Below, piece by piece: positions 27,671-35,629 of a stretch of 64,000 nt of DNA (position 1 is its first letter; each line of letters begins with the position of its first letter). The notes beneath the pieces were generated by a model. That model did no database searches. It was not told the origin of the DNA and was given only the letters and a program-made list of their open reading frames with translations. The stretch covers positions 1,054,001-1,118,000 of the forward strand of contig NZ_CP045144.1 of NCBI RefSeq assembly GCF_009223885.1, written 5' to 3'. Both the position numbers and the translations under genes were made by a program. This stretch comes from Ancylobacter sp. TS-1. Its GTDB lineage: Bacteria > Pseudomonadota > Alphaproteobacteria > Rhizobiales > Xanthobacteraceae.

Positions 27671-28703
27671 GGTGCACGATCGCTGTTGCGGACGCGCCGG
27701 CGCGCATCAGGGATCCGGGAGGGTCGACGAGGCGAATGCGGACCGGGAAGCGCTGGGCCACGCGCACCCAGTCGAGCGTCTTGGGCACGATCGGCATGGT
27801 GCGCGGCAGGTTGATCAGCTCCTGCGAGGCGACACCCCAGCCGATGCCCTCCACCCGCCCCTCGATGCGCGTGTCGCGGTCGGCCAGCGCGTAGACCGTG
27901 GCGCAATTGCCCACCCGGATGCCGGACAGCTCGGTCTCGACATAGGAGGCCGAGGCGTACCAGGCGCCGGTGTCGATCAGCACGAAGACGGACTGGCCGG
28001 GCAGCACATAGCCGCCGGGTGCCGATTCCAGCCCAACCACCTTGCCGTCGAAAGGCGCGCGCACCTGCGTGTCCTCCAGCGCGCGCTCGGCGATGGCGAG
28101 CGCGGCGCGGCGCGCCTCGACCAGCGCCACGGCGGCGGCGGTGTCGCTCACCAGCACGGTCGCGGCCTCCTCCTGCTGCACCGCCTGCCGCAGGCTCACC
28201 TCGGCGTCGCGCTTGGCCGTGGCGGCATCGTCGACCTGCTGCTGGCTCACATAGCCCTTGGGACGAAGCGATTCGAGCCGGCCCAGCGTCTGCGTGGCGA
28301 GATCGAGATTGGAGCGCGCGCGCGTCACCTGCTCGCGGGCGATCACGGCGTTGGCGCGCTCGGCGCTCACGGTGCGCTGCTTATCGGCCAGCGCCGCCTC
28401 GGCGAGCTTGAGATCGGCCCTCGTCTGCTCGACCTGCAAACGATAGGTGGTGGGATCGAGGGCGAACAGCAGGTCGCCCTTGCGCACCGCGTCGTTCTCC
28501 TTCACCGCGATGGTGACGATGCGCCCCGGAACGGCTGCCGACACCGACGCCACATCCGCCGTGAGCACCGCATCCTGCGACAGCGGGTTGAGCTCGGCCG
28601 TCTGCAGATAGCGCCAGCCGAACACCATCGCCGCCGCCAGCGCCAGCAGGCTGACCACGATTCCGAGCCGGCGCTTCACCTCGGGGCTGCTTCGCGGCTC
28701 CAC
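27654..28703 (-). CDS. HlyD-family membrane fusion protein (MdtN-like)
   Basis: A 349-residue periplasmic adaptor with one N-terminal membrane anchor (RRLGIVVSLLALAAAMVFGW). The biotinyl-lipoyl half-motifs are VSAAVPGRIVTIAVKENDAV (about 55-75) and VRAPFDGKVVGLESAPGGYV (about 215), separated by a helical hairpin (about 95-210). It bridges the FUSC exporter and the TolC channel. The start is GTG 28703, just 3 bp after the ytcA stop; its 3' end overlaps the FUSC gene by 17 bp. Confidence 0.94.
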   Translation of the reverse strand: MEPRSSPEVKRRLGIVVSLLALAAAMVFGWRYLQTAELNPLSQDAVLTADVASVSAAVPGRIVTIAVKENDAVRKGDLLFALDPTTYRLQVEQTRADLKLAEAALADKQRTVSAERANAVIAREQVTRARSNLDLATQTLGRLESLRPKGYVSQQQVDDAATAKRDAEVSLRQAVQQEEAATVLVSDTAAAVALVEARRAALAIAERALEDTQVRAPFDGKVVGLESAPGGYVLPGQSVFVLIDTGAWYASASYVETELSGIRVGNCATVYALADRDTRIEGRVEGIGWGVASQELINLPRTMPIVPKTLDWVRVAQRFPVRIRLVDPPGSLMRAGASATAIVHHGTDC

Positions 28704-28706
28704 GGC

Positions 28707-28967
28707 CTATCTCCCGAAACCGAGGTGCGAGAAGAGAAAGCCGAGGCCCAGCGCGATGCAGACATAGACCGGAAGACGCACCGGGATCGCGTCGTCGATG
28801 CCGGCGCGCACGAAGACCAGCCGCACCAGCACCGCGCCGAGGATGCCGGCGAGCGCGCTGGCGAGCCATGAGGGGAAATAGGCGCCGAACAGCGCGATGG
28901 TCGGCGCCCCGAGCGGCGCGCAGCCGGCAACCGGCAGCACCGCCGCCAGCGCGATGCACGCACGCAC
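28707..28967 (-). CDS. ytcA: YtcA-like small lipoprotein
   Basis: An 86-residue protein with a lipobox (ALAAVLPVAGCAPLGAPTI) and two membrane helices (about 27-47 and 65-83), ending FLFSHLGFGR. The SPAIPxxGAxFP-type segment is seen as APTIALFGAYFPSWL, matching the YtcA family. In E. coli ytcA precedes mdtN-mdtO-mdtP; the same order is found here, which supports both the call and the operon. GTG 28967 was chosen because GGGGAGG lies about 5 bp upstream. Its role in the pump is not known. Confidence 0.82.
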   Translation of the reverse strand: MRACIALAAVLPVAGCAPLGAPTIALFGAYFPSWLASALAGILGAVLVRLVFVRAGIDDAIPVRLPVYVCIALGLGFLFSHLGFGR

Positions 28968-29405
28968 GCCCCCTCCCCGCCGGCGGCCACGCCACCTGCC
29001 CGCCCCTCCGGAGACGATCGATTTGTGCTGCAAGAGCGACCTCCCGGCAGGGCGTGCGCGAGTCGGTATCGGCATCCTCGAATGGGTAACAAGCCCTTGA
29101 CCGAAGATCAAATTTCCGCGCGTGCAGAGCCGCCCTCTGGCCGCGCCGCGCGCACCAGCGCCGCTTCCGGCGTCTTGGCCTTGATCGCGGCCCTTGACGC
29201 CCGGAGGGCCGGATTGATCGTTCTGCCGCCTTCCCGCCCGCGACGGAGTGTGCAAGCTAGATCCGGCAGGAAACTCGCGCCGGAAAGATCCGGCAATTGT
29301 AGGGTACGTTAGCCGGCAATGCACCTTGCCGGCGGTCAATCCGGTTCCGTGCGTGCCGGCCCCGGCGGGGCGCCGCGACGGGCCGCCAGCGCAGGGAATG
29401 CGGAC
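28968..29405. other. Intergenic region between divergent ytcA operon and Ntn-hydrolase gene
   Basis: A 438-bp stretch in which I see no convincing gene. Short open frames on both strands lack ribosome sites and conserved features. Around 29090-29120 the sequence becomes AT-richer (GATCAAATTTCC), a plausible place for the efflux-operon promoter. No regulator gene accompanies the pump. Confidence 0.5.
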
Positions 29406-30518
29406 ATGTGCACATCGCTCATCTATCGGGACAATGCCGGCAAGGTCTATTTCGGCCGCACGCTCGAACTGACCGTCGATCTGCCCTATCTGATGGCCTA
29501 TCTGCCGGTCGGCTTCGCCACGCGTTCGGACATTCCCGGCCATCCCCCGGTCGACTACACCGCCCGCAATGCCGTGCTCGCCGTGACCATGCCCGCGCGC
29601 GTGCCCACCGCCGAGGCGCCGCTCCAGATGTCCGATCTCAAGGTGCTGGAGGGCATGAACGACAAGGGTCTGACCTTCAGCCTGCTCTCCTACCCCACCG
29701 CCGCCGGCAAACATGAATCGGTCGCGGTGACGCGCGCCGTGCTCTCCGCCTCCGATCTCGGCGGCTGGTGCCTCGGCCAGTTCGACAGCGTGGCGCAGGT
29801 TAAGGAAGCTCTCGGCCAGCAGCCGATCGAACTGGTGCCGCTCGCCATTCTCGGCGGCGTGGTGTCGCCCTTCCACTATGTGGTGCACGACCCCAGCGGG
29901 GCGTCGCTGGTGCTCGAGTTCAACCGGGGCCAGATGAGCGTCCACGACAACCCGGTCGGCGTGATGACCAACGGCCCCGAATTCGGCTGGCACCTGACCA
30001 ACCTCAACAACTACACCCACCTCGTGAATGTCGACCGCTCCACCGGCAGCTTCGGCGGCTTCAAGGTGGCGCAGCCCGATTCCGGCATCGCCACGGCGGG
30101 ACTGCCCTCCTCGAACACCTCGGTCGGCCGCTTCGTGCGCGCCGCCTTCTACGCGCACTTCACCGAGAAGGCGAAGACCCCGGACCTCGCCCTGCGCACG
30201 CTCGGGCACATCATGAACAATTTCGACCGCCCGCGCGGCGTGAGCATCGATTACCCCGAGCAGGGCGGCGGCCATCTCGAGGTCGAGGGGCTGGATCAGC
30301 CAAGCTCGGAACCCTACGCGACCGAATTCACCTCCTGGACCAGCCTCTCGGACCTCGACCGCAAGCTGTTCTTCCTGCGCGACTACAGCAGCCTGAATTT
30401 CACCCGCTTCGACCTGACGGCACTGGCGCAGGCGAACGAGCCGCGCGTGCTGCCGGTGCAGCGCCTCGCCGAAATGGCGGACGCCACGCAGGCCCTGCTG
30501 GCGGCGAAGGCCGCCTGA
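29406..30518 (+). CDS. Linear amide C-N hydrolase, choloylglycine hydrolase family (Ntn)
   Basis: A 370-residue Ntn-hydrolase related to bile salt hydrolase and penicillin V acylase. The protein begins MCTSLIYRDN, so removal of Met would expose the nucleophilic Cys2. Arg18 is conserved in YFGRTLEL, while the next conserved acidic position is Glu21 rather than the usual Asp. FTNGPEF-type oxyanion residues are seen as MTNGPEFGWHLTNLNNY, and the distal Arg in DRPRGVSID. There is no signal peptide, so it is probably cytoplasmic. The start at 29406 is fixed by the need for Cys2. Relatives also hydrolyse acyl-homoserine lactones, so that is one possible substrate. Confidence 0.9.
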   Translation: MCTSLIYRDNAGKVYFGRTLELTVDLPYLMAYLPVGFATRSDIPGHPPVDYTARNAVLAVTMPARVPTAEAPLQMSDLKVLEGMNDKGLTFSLLSYPTAAGKHESVAVTRAVLSASDLGGWCLGQFDSVAQVKEALGQQPIELVPLAILGGVVSPFHYVVHDPSGASLVLEFNRGQMSVHDNPVGVMTNGPEFGWHLTNLNNYTHLVNVDRSTGSFGGFKVAQPDSGIATAGLPSSNTSVGRFVRAAFYAHFTEKAKTPDLALRTLGHIMNNFDRPRGVSIDYPEQGGGHLEVEGLDQPSSEPYATEFTSWTSLSDLDRKLFFLRDYSSLNFTRFDLTALAQANEPRVLPVQRLAEMADATQALLAAKAA

Positions 30519-30650
30519 GCCGGTCGCCTCGCCTGCGGGCGGGCGAATGCGCACCGGCCGGCGAGCGGATGGTGCTATGCAGCTTCTGGGCTATTGCACT
30601 GCAGCTTCTTTCCGGGATCAGATACCGCCTCCCGACAGCCGGAGCCGACC

Positions 30651-31973
30651 ATGGCCAACTATGTGAAGATCAGCGGTTTCCTTGGCGCCTGCATCACGGG
30701 AACGGTCCATCTGCTGACCGCGCTGCGCAAATCCCCCGCGCTGGCGGAGAACGAGGGCTACGGCGCCGCGCCGAACCTGCCCAAGCCGAAGCCGACGCTC
30801 ATTCCCATCATGAAGATCGCGCCCGCCATCGGTTGGCCCGAGGGTGCCACGCCGAAGCCCGCGCCGGGCTTCAAGGTCGGCGCCTTCGCCGTCGACCTCG
30901 ACCATCCGCGCTGGATCTACGAACTGCCGAACGGCGACATCCTCGTCGCCGAGACGGCCGGTCCGGCTTGGCCGGCCGGCATCTTCAGCCTGCGCTGGTG
31001 GGCGATGGGCTTCGTCATGACCCGCGCCGGAGCGGGGGTGAAGAGCGCCAACCGCATCACTTTGCTGCGCGACGCCGATGGCGACGGCGTGGCCGAGGTG
31101 AAGCTGCCCTTCCTCGAAAACCTCTATTCGCCCTTCGGCATGGCGCTGGTCGGCGACCAGCTCTATGTCGCCAATGCCGACGCACTGGTGCGCTTCCCCT
31201 ATGTGCCGGGCGCCACCCGCATCGACGCGCCGCCGGTGAAGATCTGCGACCTGCCGTCCGGTCGTAACCATCACTGGACCAAGAGCCTCGTCGCCAACAA
31301 GGAGGGCACCAAGCTCTATGTCGGCGTCGGCTCCAACTCCAACGTCGCCGAGTTCGGCATGCAGGAGGAGATCGACCGCGCGGCGATCCTCGAAGTCGAC
31401 ATCGCCAGCGGCGCGGTGCGCGTTTTCGCCGGCGGCCTGCGCAACCCGGTCGGCATGGACTGGAACCCCGTCACCGGCGAGTTGTGGACCAGCGTCAACG
31501 AGCGCGACGAGATCGGCGACGACCTCGTGCCGGACTACATGACCTCGGTGAAGGACGGCGCCTTCTATGGCTGGCCCTACAGCTACTGGGGCCAGACCGT
31601 CGACGAGCGGGTGAAGCCGCAGCGCCCCGATCTGGTGGCGACGGCGCTCAAGCCGGACTACGCGCTCGGCTGCCACACCGCCTCGCTCGGCCTGACCTTC
31701 GTCGACGACGGACGCTTCGGCGCGCGTTTCACAAACGGCGTGTTCATCGGCCAGCACGGTTCGTGGAACCGCAACCCGCCGGCCGGCTACCGGGTGATCT
31801 TCATCCCCTTCGCGGACGGCGTACCCGCCGGAGCGCCGGAGGAAATCCTCGGCGGCTTCCGCGTGGACGGCAAGGCGCTCGGCCGCCCGGTCGGCGTGCT
31901 GGTCGACCGGCGCGGCGGCCTGGTGGTGGTCGACGATGTCGGCGACTGCATCTGGCGCGTGACGCCGGCCTGA
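30651..31973 (+). CDS. PQQ-dependent sugar dehydrogenase-like beta-propeller protein
   Basis: A 440-residue protein of the soluble glucose/sorbosone dehydrogenase family, a six-blade propeller binding PQQ and Ca. Family signatures are LDHPRWIYELPNGDILVAET, SPFGMALVGDQLYVANAD, GGLRNPVGMDWNP, the NERDEIGDDLVPDYMT loop and NGVFIGQHGSWNRNPPAGY. The N-terminus (SGFLGACITGTVHLLTALRK) is hydrophobic and could be a signal or membrane anchor, which suits periplasmic oxidation. ATG 30651 was chosen on that basis. No PQQ-synthesis genes are in the window. Confidence 0.9.
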   Translation: MANYVKISGFLGACITGTVHLLTALRKSPALAENEGYGAAPNLPKPKPTLIPIMKIAPAIGWPEGATPKPAPGFKVGAFAVDLDHPRWIYELPNGDILVAETAGPAWPAGIFSLRWWAMGFVMTRAGAGVKSANRITLLRDADGDGVAEVKLPFLENLYSPFGMALVGDQLYVANADALVRFPYVPGATRIDAPPVKICDLPSGRNHHWTKSLVANKEGTKLYVGVGSNSNVAEFGMQEEIDRAAILEVDIASGAVRVFAGGLRNPVGMDWNPVTGELWTSVNERDEIGDDLVPDYMTSVKDGAFYGWPYSYWGQTVDERVKPQRPDLVATALKPDYALGCHTASLGLTFVDDGRFGARFTNGVFIGQHGSWNRNPPAGYRVIFIPFADGVPAGAPEEILGGFRVDGKALGRPVGVLVDRRGGLVVVDDVGDCIWRVTPA

Positions 31974-32401
31974 GCGGGCGGGCGGCGCTACCGCCCGCTG
32001 GGGGTGGAGGCTTCCCAGCCTCTCACCGTCCTCACCCGTTGCGAACGGGAGACGACGACGGGCTCGGCCACGTCGCGCGGCAACCGCTCGGCGCGATCCA
32101 CCGACCGGAAAGCCACGCTTCCAACGCTCTCCTTCACCCGCGCGGGTGAGGCGCGTGGACGGACACTGGCCGATCATCCCCTTCGCTCCGTCATAGACGC
32201 GGTTGCGAAGAGGGACAGCAATGACACGCATGAAGGCCGGTTTGCTTTGCGCCGTTTTTCTCGGCGTTCCGCCAACTAGTGAGCTTGCGCTGCAGGCGGG
32301 CCTTGCGGAATTCCAACCGCTCAAGTGCCGGGCGGGCGCGTTGAGGCCGGCTCCTGATTGAGAAGTCTGGGCGCGGCAGGTGGCGCGCCCAGACAAGCGG
32401 G
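31974..32401. other. Intergenic region with one possible small gene
   Basis: A 428-bp stretch between the convergent dehydrogenase and epoxide-hydrolase-like genes. It holds an imperfect inverted segment (CTTCACCCGCGCGGGTGAGG near 32131) that may terminate transcription, and one doubtful small open frame at 32221. Nothing else is recognisable. Confidence 0.5.
32221..32361 (+). CDS. Doubtful 46-residue open frame, possible remnant
   Basis: ATG 32221 follows a fair ribosome site (AGAGGGA, about 7 bp). The predicted product starts MTRMKAGLLCAVFLGVPP, resembling the beginning of a signal peptide, but after about 20 residues it loses any secreted-protein character and stops. It could be the 5' stump of a lost exported-protein gene. 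I recognise no homologue. Confidence 0.22.
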   Translation: MTRMKAGLLCAVFLGVPPTSELALQAGLAEFQPLKCRAGALRPAPD

Positions 32402-33262
32402 TCAGCCGATATGCTTGGCCAGAAACTCCCGCATCGCGGCGCCGATCTCGACGGCATGGGTTTCGAGCGCGAAGTGCCCGCTGTCGACGAAGCGGACGTC
32501 CGCCGCCGGCACGTCGCGCCTGAACGCCTCGGCACCCGGCGGAATGAAGAACGGGTCGTTCCTGCCCCAGATCGCCAGCACCGGCGGCTGATGCTCGCGC
32601 AGATAGGCCTGAATGGTGTCGTAGAGCGCGACGTTGGTCTGGTAGTCGAGCAGCAGGTCGAGCTGGATTTCGTCATTGCCGGGACGGGCCAGATAGAAAT
32701 CGTCGAGGTTGCGGCCGTCGGGCGAGACCTTCGTCGGATCGTCGACGCCGTGCGTGTACTGGAACAGCGTCGTCGCGGGCGCCAGGAGGCCGCGCAGCGC
32801 GTCGCGGTTGGCCTGGCTGGGCTCCTTCCAGTAGGCCATCACCGGCGCGAAGGCGTCCGATACGCCTTCGAGATAGGTGTTGCCGTTCTGGGTCACGATC
32901 GCGGTGATCCGCTCGGGGTGCTTGACCGCCAGCCGGAAACCGACCGGAGCGCCATAGTCGAACACGTAGATGGCGAATTTGGCCAGGCCGAGCACCTCGG
33001 TGAAGCGGTCGACGACATTGGTGATGTTCTCGAACGTGTAAGCGAACTGGTCGCGAGCGGGCTGTTCGGTCAGGCCGAAGCCGGGCAGATCCGGGGCGAC
33101 GACATGATAGCGCTCGGCGAGTTCGGGGATCAGGTCGCGGAACATGTGGCTCGCGCTCGGGAAGCCGTGCAGCAGCAGCACGGTCGGGCGGCTCGCATCG
33201 CCGGCTTCGCGGTAGAACAGCTTCAGGCCGTCGACATCGACGGTGTTGAAACGAACGGTCAT
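32402..33262 (-). CDS. Alpha/beta hydrolase with Asp nucleophile (epoxide hydrolase/haloalkane dehalogenase-like)
   Basis: A 286-residue alpha/beta hydrolase. The oxyanion motif is LLLHGFPSASHMFRDL, and the nucleophile elbow reads YVFDYGAPVGFR, with Asp in place of Ser. That is characteristic of epoxide hydrolases and haloalkane dehalogenases. The catalytic His is in VDSGHFALE and the acid near WGRNDPFF. The gene starts 89 bp after the AhpD-like gene on the same strand, and both lie divergent from a LysR gene, which probably controls them. The real substrate cannot be told from sequence. Confidence 0.9.
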   Translation of the reverse strand: MTVRFNTVDVDGLKLFYREAGDASRPTVLLLHGFPSASHMFRDLIPELAERYHVVAPDLPGFGLTEQPARDQFAYTFENITNVVDRFTEVLGLAKFAIYVFDYGAPVGFRLAVKHPERITAIVTQNGNTYLEGVSDAFAPVMAYWKEPSQANRDALRGLLAPATTLFQYTHGVDDPTKVSPDGRNLDDFYLARPGNDEIQLDLLLDYQTNVALYDTIQAYLREHQPPVLAIWGRNDPFFIPPGAEAFRRDVPAADVRFVDSGHFALETHAVEIGAAMREFLAKHIG

Positions 33263-33351
33263 GGGAAGGCTCCCTGATTTCAGGACGTGAGGAAGGGTTC
33301 GCGGGCGCGGCTTCGCGCCCGCATCGTTTCTTGCTGAGCTGGCGAGAAGGC

Positions 33352-33906
33352 TCAGGCCGCGGCGGCCGTCCGGGTTGTCACGACGGGGAAGTCGATCTCG
33401 GTCTTCAGCGCTTCGTTGACGTAGTTGGTGAAGGTGTTGAGCGCGACATGGGCAATGATCTCGACGATCTCCGCATCGGAGTATCCCGAGTCCTTGAGCG
33501 CTCCGATATCGGCGTCGCTCGCCTGCCCCCGCCCCCGGGCCAGCTTGACGGCGAAGCGCACGGCCGCGTCCGCCTTGACATCGTTGGAGGCGCCATTTCG
33601 GTTGGCGGTGATCTCCGCGTCATCGAACTTGGCGACGTTGCGGGCGATGTAAGTGTGGGCGGACAGGCAGTAGCCGCAATCGTTCACTTCGGCGATCGCC
33701 AGTGCGATCCGCTCGCGAGTCGGGGCGGCGAGCGCACCTTTGCCGAGAGCGCCGGAGAGGCCGAGATAGCCCTCCAGTGCCGCCGGACTGTTGCCAACGA
33801 TACGAAACAGGTTCGGCACCACGCCGAGCTGCTTCTGGACAGCAGCAAGCAGAGGCTGCGATTTTTCGGGGGCCTGCTCGACCGCGGGGGTGGGGATGCG
33901 GGACAT
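33352..33906 (-). CDS. Carboxymuconolactone decarboxylase/AhpD-like peroxidase-related protein
   Basis: A 184-residue all-helical protein of the CMD/AhpD family. The redox motif is seen as EVNDCGYCLSAHTYIA, i.e. Glu, CxxC and His in AhpD spacing, so it is probably a disulfide-using alkylhydroperoxidase rather than a decarboxylase. ATG 33906 has an excellent AGGAG site 8 bp upstream. It is the first gene of a pair with the alpha/beta hydrolase and is divergent from LysR with 113 bp between the starts, the usual arrangement for LysR targets. Confidence 0.9.
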   Translation of the reverse strand: MSRIPTPAVEQAPEKSQPLLAAVQKQLGVVPNLFRIVGNSPAALEGYLGLSGALGKGALAAPTRERIALAIAEVNDCGYCLSAHTYIARNVAKFDDAEITANRNGASNDVKADAAVRFAVKLARGRGQASDADIGALKDSGYSDAEIVEIIAHVALNTFTNYVNEALKTEIDFPVVTTRTAAAA

Positions 33907-34019
33907 GGTCTTTTCTCCTGGATCGGTTGTTTCGCTCTCGCCCAATTGGAGTACTTCCTTCCGAAACTGCACAGCAGGCGCTAAGTTCGAAAGTCTCACT
34001 TCCATAAAACGAGAGGGAA

Positions 34020-34964
34020 ATGGACAGGTTCGAGGCAATGCGCACGCTGGTCGCGGCGGTCGACGGAGGGAGCCTGTCCGCGGCCTCCCGGTCGCTTAAC
34101 GTCCCGCTTCCCACCGTCAGCCGCCGCGTTTCCGACCTTGAGTCCTTTCTCGGTTCGCAGCTTGTCGTCCGCACAAGCCGCAAGCTCCTGCTCACAGAGG
34201 CGGGTACGGCCTACGTCGCCTCGGCGCGAAGGGTGCTTGAGGAACTGTCGGAGGCGGAGCGCGCCGCCTCGGGCGAGTATCGTGTGCCGCGCGGCGAGTT
34301 GCTGGTGACGGCGCCGATCGCGTTCGGCGCGCTCAACGTCGCGCCGATCGTCCATGATTTTCTCGGCGCCTATCCCGACGTGACGGTGCGGCTCGTGCTG
34401 TCCGACAGCGTCGTCGATATCGTCGAGAACCATGTCGATGTGGCGGTCAGGATCGGCCGACTGCCCGACAGCGCGCTGGTCGCGCGCAGGGTCGGCGAGA
34501 TCCGATGGGTCGTCTGCGCAAGCCCTGATTATCTCAAGCGACGGGGCGTGCCGGAAACGCCCGCAGCGTTGGTCAACCATGATTGCATCGCGTTCGAAGG
34601 ACTCCGACGTTATCGGGAGTGGCCGTTCGTCGACGGGAATGCCGCGCAGCACGTGACGGTCAACCCGCGCTTCTCGGTCAACACCGCAGATGGCGTCGTG
34701 GGCGGCGCGGTCGCTGGCGTCGGAATTGGCCGGGTGCTTTCCTACCAGGCGGCGGCAAGCGTCAAGGCGGGGACGCTTTTGCCGATATTGGCGGATCAGG
34801 CACCGCCGCCCATGCCCGTGCACCTGGTCCATGCGCCGCACCAGCAACAGCCGTTGAAATTGCGCGCCTTCCTCGATTTTGTCGCGCCACGGCTGCAGCA
34901 GCGCCTCCAAGCCATATCGCATGACATTGACGGTACCGGGCAGGACACTTCGACAACCCCGTAA
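34020..34964 (+). CDS. LysR family transcriptional regulator
   Basis: A 314-residue LysR regulator. The winged helix-turn-helix is at about 4-62 (VAAVDGGSLSAASRSLNVPL then VSRRVSDLESFLG), and the LysR substrate domain at about 88-295 in the CrgA/DntR-like subgroup (VDVAVRIGRLPDSALVARRV). The divergent AhpD-like and hydrolase genes are the likely targets, through the 113-bp shared promoter region. AGAGGGA lies just before the ATG. The inducer is unknown. Confidence 0.94.
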   Translation: MDRFEAMRTLVAAVDGGSLSAASRSLNVPLPTVSRRVSDLESFLGSQLVVRTSRKLLLTEAGTAYVASARRVLEELSEAERAASGEYRVPRGELLVTAPIAFGALNVAPIVHDFLGAYPDVTVRLVLSDSVVDIVENHVDVAVRIGRLPDSALVARRVGEIRWVVCASPDYLKRRGVPETPAALVNHDCIAFEGLRRYREWPFVDGNAAQHVTVNPRFSVNTADGVVGGAVAGVGIGRVLSYQAAASVKAGTLLPILADQAPPPMPVHLVHAPHQQQPLKLRAFLDFVAPRLQQRLQAISHDIDGTGQDTSTTP

Positions 34965-35051
34965 TCACCCCACCACGAGAAAGAAGCGTCAGGCCCGAGG
35001 CGGTGCCAGATGGGGCTGGCGCTCCATTCCTTTCGGAAGGCTGACCCTACC

Positions 35052-35576
35052 ATGTCTCGCCGCAAGAATGCAGCGAAGTCCATCACCGGGCGTGATGGCT
35101 ATTTCGTCAATCAGGCCCTGCTTTACGGCATCGCTCATATCCAGAGTCTGCCAGATCACATGCAGGAGTGGAACAACATGCGCGACATGTGCCTGATCGT
35201 CCGCACTCGGGCCAGTGTCTTCACCATCCCTCAGATTATCGCGGTGGAGCAGCACACCTGGAAGTCGCTTACGCTTTGGCCGGAACCTGATGAATACCTG
35301 ACCGACGAGGACAAGACGCAGCGCGACAAGTTCACGGCCAACCTCGATCAGCTCAAGACCGACCTCGATCAGTTCATGCGCCATATGGAATCGTCCCGCA
35401 AGATCGCGAGCGGTGAGATTGGCGGCGCCAAATATGAGGTGCGCGGCGAGACGCATCCCAGGGTCTACGTCTACCGGAAGGTAGGCAACGACTTTGTCGG
35501 GAAGGTAACGCAGTTAGGTGCCATGCCGCTTGAGGGTCTCGTGCGCACGCTCGCGGCGGAAGTGCTGAGGGCGTAG
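35052..35576 (+). CDS. Hypothetical accessory protein
   Basis: A 174-residue soluble protein that I do not recognise. It is mostly helical, with Trp/Met-rich segments (HMQEWNNMRDMCLIVRTRAS) and a basic N-terminus (MSRRKNAAKSITGRDG). ATG 35052 follows GGAAGG; an upstream in-frame start at 35010 would add 14 residues. The gene marks the beginning of an accessory patch that is less GC-rich than its surroundings. A strong hairpin terminator follows 15 bp after the stop. Confidence 0.7.
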   Translation: MSRRKNAAKSITGRDGYFVNQALLYGIAHIQSLPDHMQEWNNMRDMCLIVRTRASVFTIPQIIAVEQHTWKSLTLWPEPDEYLTDEDKTQRDKFTANLDQLKTDLDQFMRHMESSRKIASGEIGGAKYEVRGETHPRVYVYRKVGNDFVGKVTQLGAMPLEGLVRTLAAEVLRA

Positions 35577-35590
35577 CCTCAACCTACACC

Positions 35591-35619
35591 AAGTGCCCGG
35601 CAGTTGAGGCCGGGCACTT
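35591..35619. terminator. Strong hairpin terminator between convergent accessory genes
   Basis: A perfect 11-bp stem (AAGTGCCCGGC and GCCGGGCACTT) with a 7-base loop AGTTGAG, ten bases before the stop of the opposite-strand gene. It can serve both converging genes. Confidence 0.8.
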
Positions 35620-35629
35620 GCATTCTGGT

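Noticed and set aside
29025..29312. 95-codon frame upstream of the Ntn-hydrolase
   Set aside because: No ribosome site, Arg/Ala/Ser-rich composition and no recognisable motif.
30618..32396. 592-codon frame opposite the PQQ-type dehydrogenase
   Set aside because: Low-complexity shadow of a well-conserved gene with no ribosome site.
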